Source: Castellaniella sp040276085 (GTDB taxonomy: Bacteria > Pseudomonadota > Gammaproteobacteria > Burkholderiales > Burkholderiaceae_B). From it: a DNA stretch of 64,000 nt. Of this stretch, positions 25,357 to 33,544 are shown piece by piece. The position numbers and the translations under genes were made by a program. The notes under the pieces are model-generated. The model was not told the DNA's origin, ran no database searches, and saw only the letters and a program-made list of their open reading frames with translations. Every line of letters begins with the position of its first letter. The first letter of the stretch is position 1. Location of the stretch: positions 1 to 64,000 of the forward strand of contig NZ_JBELOK010000005.1 in NCBI RefSeq assembly GCF_040276085.1. Direction: 5' to 3'.

Positions 25357-27524
25357 CAACCTTTCTTGTAGCGGTGGGCTTCAAAGCCGGCCGCCGACAG
25401 CGGCAGGCCATCGGCCCAGGCAGGGTTAGCCGCCATCAACCCGGCCAGGTGGCCGGGGTTGAATTCGGGGCGGTCGGGGGCTTCCGTCAGAATTTCGTCG
25501 TGGACGGTCAACACGATTTGGTAGCCGGCAGCTTCGACGGCCGGCATGCTGGTGGCCAGCACGTCGCGCGCTACGGCTTGGGTGATGTTTTCAGCCAGCT
25601 TGCCGCCGTAGGTTTTCAGGCGCGACCACTTGCGGCTGTACTGGTTGATGCCCATGTAGGACAGCTTGCCGGTGTCGTCCACCTGGGGCAGCGGGTAACA
25701 CAGCAGGCGCCCGGAAGGCAGCTGCACGCGCAGCCATGCGCCCGCGCGCTGCAGGCGGATGTCACGCACGCGCTGGGTGACGCCCTCATTGATGACGGCC
25801 ATCATGGCGGCCTGGGCCAGCGCGGGCCAGAGTGCTGACACGGCAGGGTGCGCCCGTCGCCATAGGCGTTTCAGCGAGTCGCACACCATGAAGGTTTGTG
25901 GCGTCAGGCCGAAGCTGCCATCCTTGCGCCGGCTGCGCGCAGTCAGGTACCGTTCGGCCTCGGCCAGCACGTCGGCGGGGATGCTCGGCAGCGCGGCAAC
26001 GGCCATGGCGTCCAGGTCAATGCCATAGGTGGCCGCCCCGGTCAAGAATGCGCCCACGCCACCTTCGTACCCCAGCATCAATTCCATGACCTTGCCGATT
26101 TGGCGCTGGTTGCCTTCGACCGTTTCATGGCCAACGGCGAACGCCTTGGCATAGGCCAGCTTGTAGAGGTCGGGGCCGCGCCGGGTGGGGGCACCTTTCT
26201 TGTTTCGTTCCAGGGCGATGGGGCGGCCGGCCAGCGCGGCATCTCGCAGGGCTATGCCGTCGTGCCATTGACCATCCACGCCCAGGCAGGTGTCATATTC
26301 GCGGAAGGCCTGCAGTTTCCATTCCTCGCCGGCCAACCACGCAATCACCCGGCCTTCAATGTTCGACAGGTCGGCCACCACCAGCTTGTGCTTGGGCGGC
26401 ACGATGATGCACCCACGGATGGCGCTGCTGGTCAACTCCATCACGTTCGGGAACACCAGGTCAGCACACCCCGCTTTCAGGGTGTCAATGCCCAGTTCGA
26501 TGGCGGCCTGGTGCAGCGTCGGCCGGGGCAGGTTCTGCGGCTGGAACAGCCTGCCTGCCCAGCGCCCGGTGCGCGCGGCGCCGTCGAATTGCAGGGTGCC
26601 GCGCAGGCGCCCATCGGGGCTGACACCTTTGACCAGCGTTTTGTATTTGCTGATGCTGGTCTTACTGGCCTGCAGCCGGATGCCCAGCAGTTCGACCAGC
26701 ATGCGCGGCAGGTCGGTTTCCCGTTTCAGGATGTCTTCCAGGGTGCTGTTCTGCAGGTCGGGTACTTCGATGCCGTAGTGGGTGAGGATGTGTTTCAACA
26801 ACCGGTCGCGCTGGGTGGCGGCCTGCACTTCACCATCGGTCAGCACCTGGGTGCGCTCGGCCAGGCTCTTTTTGGAAAGTTCGGCGGCATGGATCGCGGC
26901 CTGAGCCAGTTCCACATCCACCAGCACGCCCCGGTCGTTGATGGTCTGATCCAGGTGCCACAGCGCCAACTCGGTGCCGGTGTAGTTCCAGCTGGGCAGC
27001 TTGGCATCCACCACGCGCATGGCCTCGATGTCCAGGCCCGCGTATTCCTTGAACCGTGCCCAGTCTTCCGGGTGGGTGGCGCTGGTGGCACGGCGCAGTT
27101 TGCGATTGGCGGCCAGCGGCTTGCAGAACAGCTGGATCAGCTGCTTGCCTGCCTTGTCCTTGGCCTTGTCGGTCGGCACGGCCAGGATGTCGCACAGGGC
27201 GCCCAACGCCCCCGGCATGCCGTGGGCCAGCGCCTTCACCATGGTGTCGTGCCAGCGGTACAGGGGCACGTCCTGCCCCGTGTAGTGCAGCACGTTGCGG
27301 TCGAACGCGGAATTGTGCGCGGCCACCTGCACCAGGGGGTCGGCCAGCGCGTCTGCCAGGTCGCGGGGGCGGGGTTCGCCATTGACTTCATCGACCACCG
27401 ACACCGGGCCGTCATCGATGGCCCAGGCCGTCAGCAGGATTTCCACGCCTTGCATATAGGCGTGCGTGCCGTTTTTGATCAGCACGGCGCTGAACGTCTC
27501 GAAGTCGATCCACAGGCGCGTCAT
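25356..27524 (-). CDS. Phage DNA polymerase, family A
   Basis: A 722-residue DNA polymerase. Residues 1-180 are a 3'-5' exonuclease (WIDFETFS with the metal-binding D-x-E, later HNSAFDRNVL). The palm and fingers carry motif A as VVADLSNIEGRV, the O-helix region KLAYAKAFAVGHETVEGN, and motif C as LTVHDEILTE. There is no 5'-3' exonuclease domain, as in other phage enzymes. It replicates the phage genome, together with the ssDNA-binding and clamp-like proteins of the same operon. The ATG at 27524 overlaps the HNH stop (ATGA); the open frame further upstream is not used. Confidence 0.93.
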   Translation of the reverse strand: MTRLWIDFETFSAVLIKNGTHAYMQGVEILLTAWAIDDGPVSVVDEVNGEPRPRDLADALADPLVQVAAHNSAFDRNVLHYTGQDVPLYRWHDTMVKALAHGMPGALGALCDILAVPTDKAKDKAGKQLIQLFCKPLAANRKLRRATSATHPEDWARFKEYAGLDIEAMRVVDAKLPSWNYTGTELALWHLDQTINDRGVLVDVELAQAAIHAAELSKKSLAERTQVLTDGEVQAATQRDRLLKHILTHYGIEVPDLQNSTLEDILKRETDLPRMLVELLGIRLQASKTSISKYKTLVKGVSPDGRLRGTLQFDGAARTGRWAGRLFQPQNLPRPTLHQAAIELGIDTLKAGCADLVFPNVMELTSSAIRGCIIVPPKHKLVVADLSNIEGRVIAWLAGEEWKLQAFREYDTCLGVDGQWHDGIALRDAALAGRPIALERNKKGAPTRRGPDLYKLAYAKAFAVGHETVEGNQRQIGKVMELMLGYEGGVGAFLTGAATYGIDLDAMAVAALPSIPADVLAEAERYLTARSRRKDGSFGLTPQTFMVCDSLKRLWRRAHPAVSALWPALAQAAMMAVINEGVTQRVRDIRLQRAGAWLRVQLPSGRLLCYPLPQVDDTGKLSYMGINQYSRKWSRLKTYGGKLAENITQAVARDVLATSMPAVEAAGYQIVLTVHDEILTEAPDRPEFNPGHLAGLMAANPAWADGLPLSAAGFEAHRYKKG

Positions 27525-27898
27525 GCCGCTTTCCTGAAGGGTGTGAAGTGGCGGCCCTCGGCCACACACTGCTTGATGTTCTGCTTTTGCGTGCCGCCCT
27601 TTAGGTGGGCGGGGTTGCAGCAAAGCCGGTTGTTGCACAGGTGCATGACCACGCTACGGTTGGTCAGCTTGCGCCCGCCCAGTTCCACGACGGCAACGCG
27701 GTGCACCAGGAAGGTGCCCACCTTGCCCTTGCGCGGGCCACGCTTGAAGCGGCGGTTGATTTGCCCATAGCCCGACGAATTACGCTTGCCCATCCATATC
27801 CAGCAGGATGACCCGTCATAGAACGAGTCCAACGACAGGTAGGTGTTTGCGATGATGCGGGCAGCAAGGTTTGCGTACTTAGAGGGCATGGAAGCCAT
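27521..27898 (-). CDS. HNH endonuclease
   Basis: A 125-residue protein with an HNH fold: FLVHRVAVVELGG gives the first His, and VVMHLCNNRLCCNPAHLKGGT gives the Asn-His core with two Cys likely to bind zinc. It may be a free-standing homing-type nuclease lodged next to the polymerase gene or serve recombination. Overlaps neighbours by 4 and 20 bases. Confidence 0.85.
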   Translation of the reverse strand: MASMPSKYANLAARIIANTYLSLDSFYDGSSCWIWMGKRNSSGYGQINRRFKRGPRKGKVGTFLVHRVAVVELGGRKLTNRSVVMHLCNNRLCCNPAHLKGGTQKQNIKQCVAEGRHFTPFRKAA

Positions 27899-28094
27899 CC
27901 AGTGACGTGGCGCGCACGTCCTTGGGGTCGCAGTGGTGAACCTTGTGCCGGCCCTCCATCAACACCCATTCGCCATCCTCGTCCTGCCAGCGCAGGCCAT
28001 CTTTGCCGCACCGCTTGCAAGTCACGTCAGGCGCAGCGCCCGCCGGGCGCTTGCCGTAAATAATCCGGTCTTCGTTGTCATCGAAATAGCTCAT
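27879..28094 (-). CDS. Small zinc-ribbon-like phage protein
   Basis: 71 residues, starting MSYFDDNEDRIIYGKRPAG. A CKRCGKDGLRW segment and HHCDPKD supply Cys/His pairs that could hold zinc. No function known; part of the early operon. Confidence 0.6.
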   Translation of the reverse strand: MSYFDDNEDRIIYGKRPAGAAPDVTCKRCGKDGLRWQDEDGEWVLMEGRHKVHHCDPKDVRATSLDGFHAL

Positions 28095-28097
28095 AGA

Positions 28098-28274
28098 TCA
28101 CCCCTTCAAAAAGCCCTTTGCCAGGATTTCCAGGTAGTCACTTGCCCGGCCGTCCTGGTTTCGGCATGCCCTTCGCCTGAGGTAGCGGGTGGGAGCGAAG
28201 GGGTAGCCATCCTGGCCTGGGTGCCGCGTGGGCTAAACGCAGCTGGGAGGAAACGGCCGCCCACGGTTTTTGAT
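28098..28274 (-). other. Coding-like stretch with an in-frame TAG
   Basis: Between the 71- and 89-residue genes the minus strand has a frame reading IKNRGRPFPPSCV, then TAG (28233-28235), then about 44 codons that look coding (QDGYPFAPTRYLRRR, later ASDYLEILAKGFLKG) to a TGA at 28098. No ATG, GTG or TTG opens the second half. It may be a decayed small gene, a sequencing error or a gene with an unusual start. A 34-residue ATG frame also exists in another phase but looks less coding. Confidence 0.35.
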
Positions 28275-28543
28275 TACGCGGGGCGGGGTCGGCCTTCCAG
28301 GTCGGCCTGCGCATCGGCTTCGGTCAGCACGGGTTTTGGGAAGGCGGCAATGCGTTCGCCCAGCACGGCGCTGTACATGGTCATCAGGTGGGCCTGGGTG
28401 TTCAGGCGCTCCTGCTCCTGCCATGGAAGACTGGCGAACAGGTCGGTATTCTTGAAAGCACCCAGCTTTTCCCGCCTGGCGTCGAGTTCCGCCTTTTCAT
28501 CCACGACGCGCTGTTGATGGGGCTTGAGGTTCGGAACGTCCAT
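28274..28543 (-). CDS. Hypothetical phage protein, 89 residues
   Basis: Starts MDVPNLKPHQQRVVDEKAEL; predicted helical and charged, with LPWQEQERLNTQAHLM typical of a small phage family seen in many tailed phages. Function unknown. Eight bases separate it from the DUF2815 gene upstream. Confidence 0.7.
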   Translation of the reverse strand: MDVPNLKPHQQRVVDEKAELDARREKLGAFKNTDLFASLPWQEQERLNTQAHLMTMYSAVLGERIAAFPKPVLTEADAQADLEGRPRPA

Positions 28544-28551
28544 GTCGCCCC

Positions 28552-29136
28552 CTACACCAAGTCGGCGGCCGCGTCGGCGCCTTCGCTGATGTCCGCGAAG
28601 CCGTCCAGGCTGGGCGTGCCGGCACTGAACGCTTCGCCCTTGGCCGCGTACTGCACGACGGAGAACGATGCCCGGATGCCGCTGTTGGGGGCGGGCTGCG
28701 CGTAGATGCTGACCTTGGCGTTCACATAACAGCCCGCGTAGGGGCGGCCATCGTCGGGCAGCAGTGGCGACATATTGGAGTCGATGATTTCCGGGCGCGA
28801 ATTCGGGCGGCCCTTGATCAGCGCCTGGCGGTGAGTGGCCAGGTACCAGTTGCCCGGGTAGCCGTCATACTTGGCCGTGCTGCCCTTGCTGCCGTCCAGG
28901 TAGCACATCTTCTGCGGGTTGCCCTCGAAGGCCTGCAGCTGGGCGGCGGCCTTGTCCTTGAATTGGGCGGCGGCTTCGGCCTGGATCGCGGCGCGGATCG
29001 CCTTGTCATTTTCACTGCCGGGAACAATCAGGAACGTGGCGTTCCAGCGCGGCTTGCCGTCGCCCTTTTCGTACTCCTGCGGCGTCCACAGGTCGGGGAA
29101 GGACAGACGGACATTCTTGAGGATGATTTCAGCCAT
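28552..29136 (-). CDS. DUF2815 ssDNA-binding protein
   Basis: A 194-residue protein of DUF2815, a phage single-stranded DNA-binding family with an OB-like fold. Typical are the N-terminal ILKNVRLSFPDLWTPQ, the RWNATFLIVPGSEND segment, and YAGCYVNAKVSIYAQPAPNSGIRA near the C terminus, with a short acidic tail. It lies beside the DUF2800 gene, its usual partner, and coats ssDNA for the phage polymerase. Confidence 0.85.
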   Translation of the reverse strand: MAEIILKNVRLSFPDLWTPQEYEKGDGKPRWNATFLIVPGSENDKAIRAAIQAEAAAQFKDKAAAQLQAFEGNPQKMCYLDGSKGSTAKYDGYPGNWYLATHRQALIKGRPNSRPEIIDSNMSPLLPDDGRPYAGCYVNAKVSIYAQPAPNSGIRASFSVVQYAAKGEAFSAGTPSLDGFADISEGADAAADLV

Positions 29137-29146
29137 GATGGCTCCT

Positions 29147-29350
29147 TTACTTGGTTGCGGCGGCGTACTTGCTCATGCCGGCTTCGGGTTTGAACAGCTG
29201 GGGGAAAAGACGGCGCACGCGAACGCCGGCCTCTTCGACGGCCCTACGACGTGCGAGTGAATCGGGTTTGCCCACGGCTGCGGCTTCCCGCAGGATTTGC
29301 TGGGCGGATGCGGGCAGAATTTCATGCCGCCAGTGGTGCCACTCGCTCAT
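29147..29350 (-). CDS. Hypothetical phage protein, 67 residues
   Basis: Starts MSEWHHWRHEILPASAQQIL; overlaps the DUF2800 stop by 4 bases. Basic and helical; no family recognised. Confidence 0.65.
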   Translation of the reverse strand: MSEWHHWRHEILPASAQQILREAAAVGKPDSLARRRAVEEAGVRVRRLFPQLFKPEAGMSKYAAATK

Positions 29351-30675
29351 ACAAGACCCTCCATTTCGGCTAGGTCTTCGGTCGGCGCGGCATCGGGTTG
29401 AACGGTTTCATCCTTGAAGCCGTCCAGCGGTGCCGACACTTCCAGCGCGGGGCGCTTGTCCGCCGTGGGGGCCACCGTTGGGGCGCCGTCTGGCTGAGTA
29501 ATCAAGGCCTGCAGCTTCGTCCACTGGCGCGCGCCAATGGCGTCGGCCTTGTGCAGCTTTTCAGCCGACGTGGGCGAAATCAGTGACAGGTCATACATCT
29601 GCTCAACTTTCAGGCGCATCTTTTTCAAGGTGGCTTCGGCTTCGGCCTTGTCCATCCACGCCCGGGCGCCACGCTTGCCCGACACCAGCTTGAAGCCGGG
29701 CACGGCGCGGCCGGCCAGCAGTTCGACCTTGCCCTGGGCGCGGATCGCAGCACACCAGTTTTCGATCAGGTCAACGGCGCCCAGCAGATTGCCCAGCAAG
29801 GTGTTGTCGACCGTGCGCGTTACGGCGCTTTCCAGCTGTGGCGCCACGGGCTTTGTGAGGTCTACGAAATCGTCCGCGACGGTGGCCAGCACGCGGTCAC
29901 GCAGCGTCGGGCAAATGGCCTTGGCTTTGCAGAAGCGGCACGGGTCATCGTCGGGGCGCAGGTCTTCCGGCCGAACATCGGCCGGCCCTTTGCCGACGTA
30001 GGCCAGCGCATGCGCGGCCAGCGTGCGGGTGTTGGCCGCCCAGGTCTGCAGGCTTTCGCCATCCATAGGCTGGCTGACCGGCATCACCCATTCGCTGACA
30101 TAATTCAGGCGCGGCTGGTGAATGACCATGCGCACCCGGGCGAAGTCGCCAATGAGGCTGAATTCTTCCAGCGCGGCCGCACCGTAGATGCCCAGCTGCG
30201 GGTTGTGGTCGGCGTCGACCAACAACCCCTTGCCGAATTTCAGGTCAATCACCACCAGTTCGTCGGGCAGCAACACCACGGCGTCGGATGTACCCTTGGC
30301 GCCAGGCTCACCCGTGATGGACTCGATGGACAGGCGCTGTTCGACCAGCAGCTGGCCGCCAAGGCTTCGCACATAGTCCAGATACTTCTGAACGTGTTCG
30401 GCCATGTCCTGGGTGACCTCGATCAGGGGGACGCCTTCAAGCCTGCCTGGCAGGTCAAAGTGTTCGGTGCCTTTGGTCATGGCGACGAACTTGCCAACGT
30501 GCACGGCGGCGTCATCGCCCGATGTCAGGCAGGTGGCTCCCACGAAGTGGGCGGCGGTACCCTCTTGCGCGAAGGGACTGGATTCATCCGGGCAGGCCGA
30601 TTCCATGGCCACACTGCCGGGGCAGTGCAGCCAGCGGTGCGCGCTGGATGGGGAAAGCGCGGCGTGGTCAGACAT
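29347..30675 (-). CDS. DUF2800 protein, RecB/Cas4-like nuclease fold
   Basis: A 442-residue phage protein. It begins SDHAALSPSSAHRWLHCPGS (DUF2800 hallmark) and carries PD-(D/E)XK motifs: GTSDAVVLLPDELVVIDLKFG, with the D and D-x-K of the active site. A cysteine cluster CRFCKAKAICP near residue 260 resembles the iron-sulphur clasp of Cas4 and AddB. It probably processes DNA ends during replication or recombination, together with DUF2815. ATG at 30675 is preferred; its start overlaps the upstream gene by 8 bases. Confidence 0.8.
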   Translation of the reverse strand: MSDHAALSPSSAHRWLHCPGSVAMESACPDESSPFAQEGTAAHFVGATCLTSGDDAAVHVGKFVAMTKGTEHFDLPGRLEGVPLIEVTQDMAEHVQKYLDYVRSLGGQLLVEQRLSIESITGEPGAKGTSDAVVLLPDELVVIDLKFGKGLLVDADHNPQLGIYGAAALEEFSLIGDFARVRMVIHQPRLNYVSEWVMPVSQPMDGESLQTWAANTRTLAAHALAYVGKGPADVRPEDLRPDDDPCRFCKAKAICPTLRDRVLATVADDFVDLTKPVAPQLESAVTRTVDNTLLGNLLGAVDLIENWCAAIRAQGKVELLAGRAVPGFKLVSGKRGARAWMDKAEAEATLKKMRLKVEQMYDLSLISPTSAEKLHKADAIGARQWTKLQALITQPDGAPTVAPTADKRPALEVSAPLDGFKDETVQPDAAPTEDLAEMEGLV

Positions 30676-30970
30676 GGCACGCCTCCCTGCAGCCTTCCAC
30701 CGCCACGATGTCCCGCACGAATTCAATGCGCGACGACAGGTGAGGCAGCGGTCGCGCTTCGCCGGTTTCAAGGTTGACCATGAACAGGGGGCGTTCCTCG
30801 TCGTACAGCCCCTGCATCATGTTGTCGCGCATGGCGCGCTTGCCCGGCGCATTGAAAACGGCGACTAAAAACAGGGTGTCGGTGGGCTTGCCCGTGTCGT
30901 CGGTCACGCGGATGACATCGCCGGGACGCGCGTGACACAACTTCGGCAGCTTCGTGTTGATGACTTTCAT
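30668..30970 (-). CDS. Hypothetical phage protein, 100 residues
   Basis: Starts MKVINTKLPKLCHARPGDVIRV; beta-rich, with a region (PLFMVNLETGEARPL) that resembles small phage proteins setting metadata-like beta barrels. Its ATG overlaps the stop of the repeat protein (TGATG). A frame joining it to the repeat gene through the N gap is an artefact. Confidence 0.7.
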   Translation of the reverse strand: MKVINTKLPKLCHARPGDVIRVTDDTGKPTDTLFLVAVFNAPGKRAMRDNMMQGLYDEERPLFMVNLETGEARPLPHLSSRIEFVRDIVAVEGCREACHV

Positions 30971-31984
30971 CACGCGGCCCCCTTTTCGGTGGCGGTGACT
31001 TCCACCCAAAAACCGCTGATCAGGTTCTTGGGCTTGGTCTTCGCCACGACACGGGCGTGTATCGACCAGCGGCCGATTTGCACGCGCAGGCCTGCGTAGA
31101 TTCCGTAATCCTCGCCAGCTTTGATGCCCTCGCCNNNNNNNNNNNNNNNNNNNNNNNNNNNNNNNNNNNNNNNNNNNNNNNNNNNNNNNNNNNNNNNNNN
31201 NNNNNNNNNNNNNNNNNNNNNNNNNNNNNNNGCCAGCTTTGATGCCCTCGCCAGCTTCGATGCCCGTGCCAGCTTCGATGCCCTTGCCAGCTTCGATGCC
31301 CCAGCCAGCTTCGATGCCCCAGCCAGCTTCGATGCCCCAGCCAGCTTCGATGCCCTCGCCAGCTTTGATGCCCTCGCCAGCTTCGATGCCCCAGCCAGCT
31401 TTGATGCCCCAGCCAGCTTTGATGCCCTCGCCAGCTTTGATGCCCTCGCCAGCTTTGATGCCCCAGCCAGCTTCGATGCCCTTGCCAGCTTCGATGCCCC
31501 AGCCAGCTTCGATGCCCCAGCCAGCTTCGATGCCCGTGCCAGCTTCGATGCCCTTGCCAGCTTCGATGCCCCAGCCAGCTTTGATGCCCTCGCCAGCTTC
31601 GATGCCCGTGCCAGCTTCGATGCCCTTGCCAGCTTCGATGCCCCAGCCAGCTTTGATGCCCGTGCCAGCTTCGATGCCCTCGCCAGCTTTGATGCCCGTG
31701 CCAGCAAGCAGGTAGCCGCTAATCTGGATTGCACCTTGGCACACCAGCCGGCCCGCAACAAAGATATGGCGGCGGTTGGCTACGGCGGCCAGTTCCACCA
31801 CGGCTTCTTCATCGGCGCCCACGTTTTCGAACAGCCATTGGGCATAGCCCACCTGGTTGTCTTCGGCCAGTGCGTCAAGTACAGCTTGGTAGTCGGCTTC
31901 ACCTTCGGGGAAATGTTCCAGGAACCAATTAAACCCGTCGGAACACGCACGCTTGGCTTTCAGCAGTTCGGATGTGATTTTCAT
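30970..31984 (-). CDS. Phage hexapeptide-repeat protein (contains assembly gap)
   Basis: The N-terminal 95 residues (starting MKITSELLKAKRACSDGF) form a small helical domain found in other phage proteins. A repeat region follows, at least 27 units of six residues G-I-(E/K)-A-G-x, where x is E, W, T or K. A beta-rich tail (GIYAGLRVQIGRWSIHARV) ends at 30970. The repeats should form a beta-helix with Ile and Ala inside. A gap of 97 N (31135-31231) interrupts the array; head and tail frames disagree across it, so the gap length is wrong rather than the gene broken. Function unknown. Confidence 0.8.
31114..31699. repeat. 18-bp tandem repeat array
   Basis: One unit (31114-31131) before and 26 exact units (31232-31699) after the N gap, each GCCAGCTTYGATGCCCNN read on the plus strand. 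Only two places vary: T or C at base 9 (Lys or Glu codon) and the last three bases (CTC, CCA, CGT or CTT, for Glu, Trp, Thr, Lys). A four-unit pattern recurs, so larger 72-bp blocks were also copied. Confidence 0.95.
31135..31231. other. Assembly gap (97 N)
   Basis: Ninety-seven N inside the 18-bp array. Repeat phase on both sides requires a true length of 15 more than a multiple of 18, such as 87 or 105, so the gap length is an estimate. Confidence 0.98.
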
Positions 31985-31986
31985 GG

Positions 31987-32472
31987 TTACGCCCCCTTGG
32001 CTTCTTCGAAGGCGGCAACAATGGCGTCGGCCTGGGAAGGCAGCGATTCAGGCAACGACTTCACCCCGGCAACCTTTTCAAGCAACGCGGCGGCAGCTTC
32101 GCGGCCTTTGGCCTTGGCGACTTCCACGACAGCCTTGGCGACGGCCTGATATTCGGCAGTGTCCTTGTAGCCATCCTGGGTGTTCCAGGCGCCTTCCTCG
32201 CTATTCCCACCTTGTGCCGCGTCGGAGTTCGCGGCCTCGGATTCGGGCGCAGCCGCCGCTGGGGCTGAGGCAGTAGGCTGGGTACCGACAGGCGCATCCG
32301 GTGTCGTCGCAGATGTGTCCGCCTGGGCCTTCGGCTTTTTTTCGGCGGGCACCTGGGGGGCTGTGTGGGCCGGCCCTCGCCCGGTGCTAGGGTCGGACGA
32401 TCCCAGGTTCAGGGCCGCCATGATGGCGTTCAGTTCGGCTTGGTTGGTGACAGTGATGGTGACGGGAAACAT
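31987..32472 (-). CDS. Phage protein with Ala/Pro linker, 161 residues
   Basis: Short N-terminal segment (MFPVTITVTNQAELNAIMAAL), a disordered stretch of about 60 residues rich in Ala, Pro, Ser and Gln, then a helical C-terminal domain (DTAEYQAVAKAVVEVAKAKG...). Two bases separate it from the repeat protein. No known function, but this layout is common next to phage ssDNA-binding genes. Confidence 0.65.
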   Translation of the reverse strand: MFPVTITVTNQAELNAIMAALNLGSSDPSTGRGPAHTAPQVPAEKKPKAQADTSATTPDAPVGTQPTASAPAAAAPESEAANSDAAQGGNSEEGAWNTQDGYKDTAEYQAVAKAVVEVAKAKGREAAAALLEKVAGVKSLPESLPSQADAIVAAFEEAKGA

Positions 32473-32509
32473 AGGTCAGACTCCTAATGGATGTTGGAAA
32501 GCAGCGGCC

Positions 32510-33262
32510 TTACACAAGGTCGCCAAGGTCTTCAACGGCTTTGGGGGGGGATAGCCAATCGGGCAAATCCAGCACGATGGCTTGGCCCTTGACCACATAG
32601 GCGTAGGGCATGGCGAAAGCGACGAATTGGGCAGCTGCTGGTGAGGCACCTAGCACATACACACCTGATGCCCAAGGATCACCCTTACCCGTGACGTGGC
32701 TGTAATTCGGCTCAACGAACTGGTATTGGTAGGCGGGGGTTCGTTCGCGCGACAGCAGGGCCAGCGCCTTGACGGCATCGGCCAGGTACTGAGGGTTCAC
32801 GGTCGCACCCGGCTGGTCGATGGCGATGCGCTGCTGTGCAGGCTTGGGGAGAACGCGCCGCCAGTCGGGGTAGGTGTAGCCGTGCACCGTGGTGGTATTG
32901 GTGCGGTCTGAATCACCCAAATCAAAGCTGACGTGCCACAGCGTTTTGTCGCTGGTGCTGGCTGGGCTGACGGCGATGCCAGCCTTGGCGTCCTTTCGGC
33001 GCGCAGGCGCCTTGAGGCTATTGATTGGCTGAATCGGCACAATCAGGGTTTGCCCAGTCAGCCCCGACACGCCAAAGGCTTCTTCCACCGTTGCCTTGAT
33101 GACGTGGATGCGGTGGCCATCGGTGGCCACCAGGTACAGACCATCGGCGGCGAACTCGAAGGCCACCCCGTTCAGGTAGGGCCTGATGTCCTTGTTCCCG
33201 GCGGCCAGCGCGACGGCTTGAAGTTCTGCCAGGGGGATGTTGAAGGTGACGGGGGCGCTCAT
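32510..33262 (-). CDS. Sliding-clamp-like (DnaN-like) phage protein
   Basis: The 250-residue protein has a stretch resembling the second domain of the DNA polymerase III beta clamp (PYLNGVAFEFAADGLYLVATDGHRIHVIKA), and later beta-strand patterns fit clamp folds (TTTVHGYTYPDWRRVLP). A clamp would raise the processivity of the phage's own family A polymerase. It is shorter than a full three-domain clamp (about 366 residues), so it is probably a two-domain version. First larger gene of the early operon. Confidence 0.65.
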   Translation of the reverse strand: MSAPVTFNIPLAELQAVALAAGNKDIRPYLNGVAFEFAADGLYLVATDGHRIHVIKATVEEAFGVSGLTGQTLIVPIQPINSLKAPARRKDAKAGIAVSPASTSDKTLWHVSFDLGDSDRTNTTTVHGYTYPDWRRVLPKPAQQRIAIDQPGATVNPQYLADAVKALALLSRERTPAYQYQFVEPNYSHVTGKGDPWASGVYVLGASPAAAQFVAFAMPYAYVVKGQAIVLDLPDWLSPPKAVEDLGDLV

Positions 33263-33402
33263 CCGTTATGCCCCCCGCACAGCCCGAAGGCTTCCAGGGC
33301 GATGCAGATAGCATCACAACCGTGCGATGCCATGACCACCATGCTTGTTTGCTGGTAGCGCACCTGGTAGATGCGGCCCAGCAGAATCGGCGTTGCTTTC
33401 AT
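33259..33402 (-). CDS. Small phage protein, first gene of the leftward early operon
   Basis: 47 residues starting MKATPILLGRIYQVRY. The ATG at 33402 has GAGGACACAAC upstream and lies about 30 bases after the leftward promoter; the longer frame from 33465 would run through the operators. Function unknown. Confidence 0.65.
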   Translation of the reverse strand: MKATPILLGRIYQVRYQQTSMVVMASHGCDAICIALEAFGLCGGHNG

Positions 33403-33436
33403 GTTGTGTCCTCGGTGTTGTTCAACCACAGGCACA

Positions 33437-33479
33437 ACATTAGCGTTACGCAAACATTCAGTCAATAGCGTTACGCAAA
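33437..33479 (-). promoter_or_regulatory. Leftward early promoter PL with two repressor operators
   Basis: On the minus strand, TTGACT (33460-33465) and TAATGT (33437-33442) are 17 bases apart, a good sigma-70 promoter. Two operators, TTTGCGTAACGCTA (33466-33479 and 33441-33454), each containing the palindrome GCGTNACGC, flank the -35 and cover the -10 at a 25-bp spacing. The block is an inverted copy of the one at 34206-34247. Confidence 0.85.
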
Positions 33480-33499
33480 TTTATTTTGTAACAGGCATG

Positions 33500-33521
33500 A
33501 AAAAACCCGCCTAGGCGGGTT
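33500..33521 (-). terminator. Terminator after the repressor operon
   Basis: The 18-base perfect palindrome AACCCGCCTAGGCGGGTT (33504-33521) is followed on the minus strand by six T residues. It ends the leftward repressor transcript before it reaches PL. Confidence 0.85.
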
Positions 33522-33544
33522 GGGTGGGGCGGCGGCGCGCGGGG

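Noticed and set aside
28098..28274. Stop-codon reassignment (TAG readthrough) in this phage
   Set aside because: terL, the giant virion gene and mtd all end in TAG, so TAG is a normal stop.
31114..31699. CRISPR array
   Set aside because: The 18-bp units are contiguous with no unique spacers, and they are in frame within a protein gene.
31114..31699. Second target of the DGR reverse transcriptase
   Set aside because: No similarity to TR or IMH, and variation is limited to two codons with non-adenine changes; unit copying explains it.
31121..32149. Long plus-strand reading frames opposite the repeat gene
   Set aside because: They are shadows of the 18-bp repeats and cross the N gap; the minus-strand genes have coupled starts and ribosome sites.
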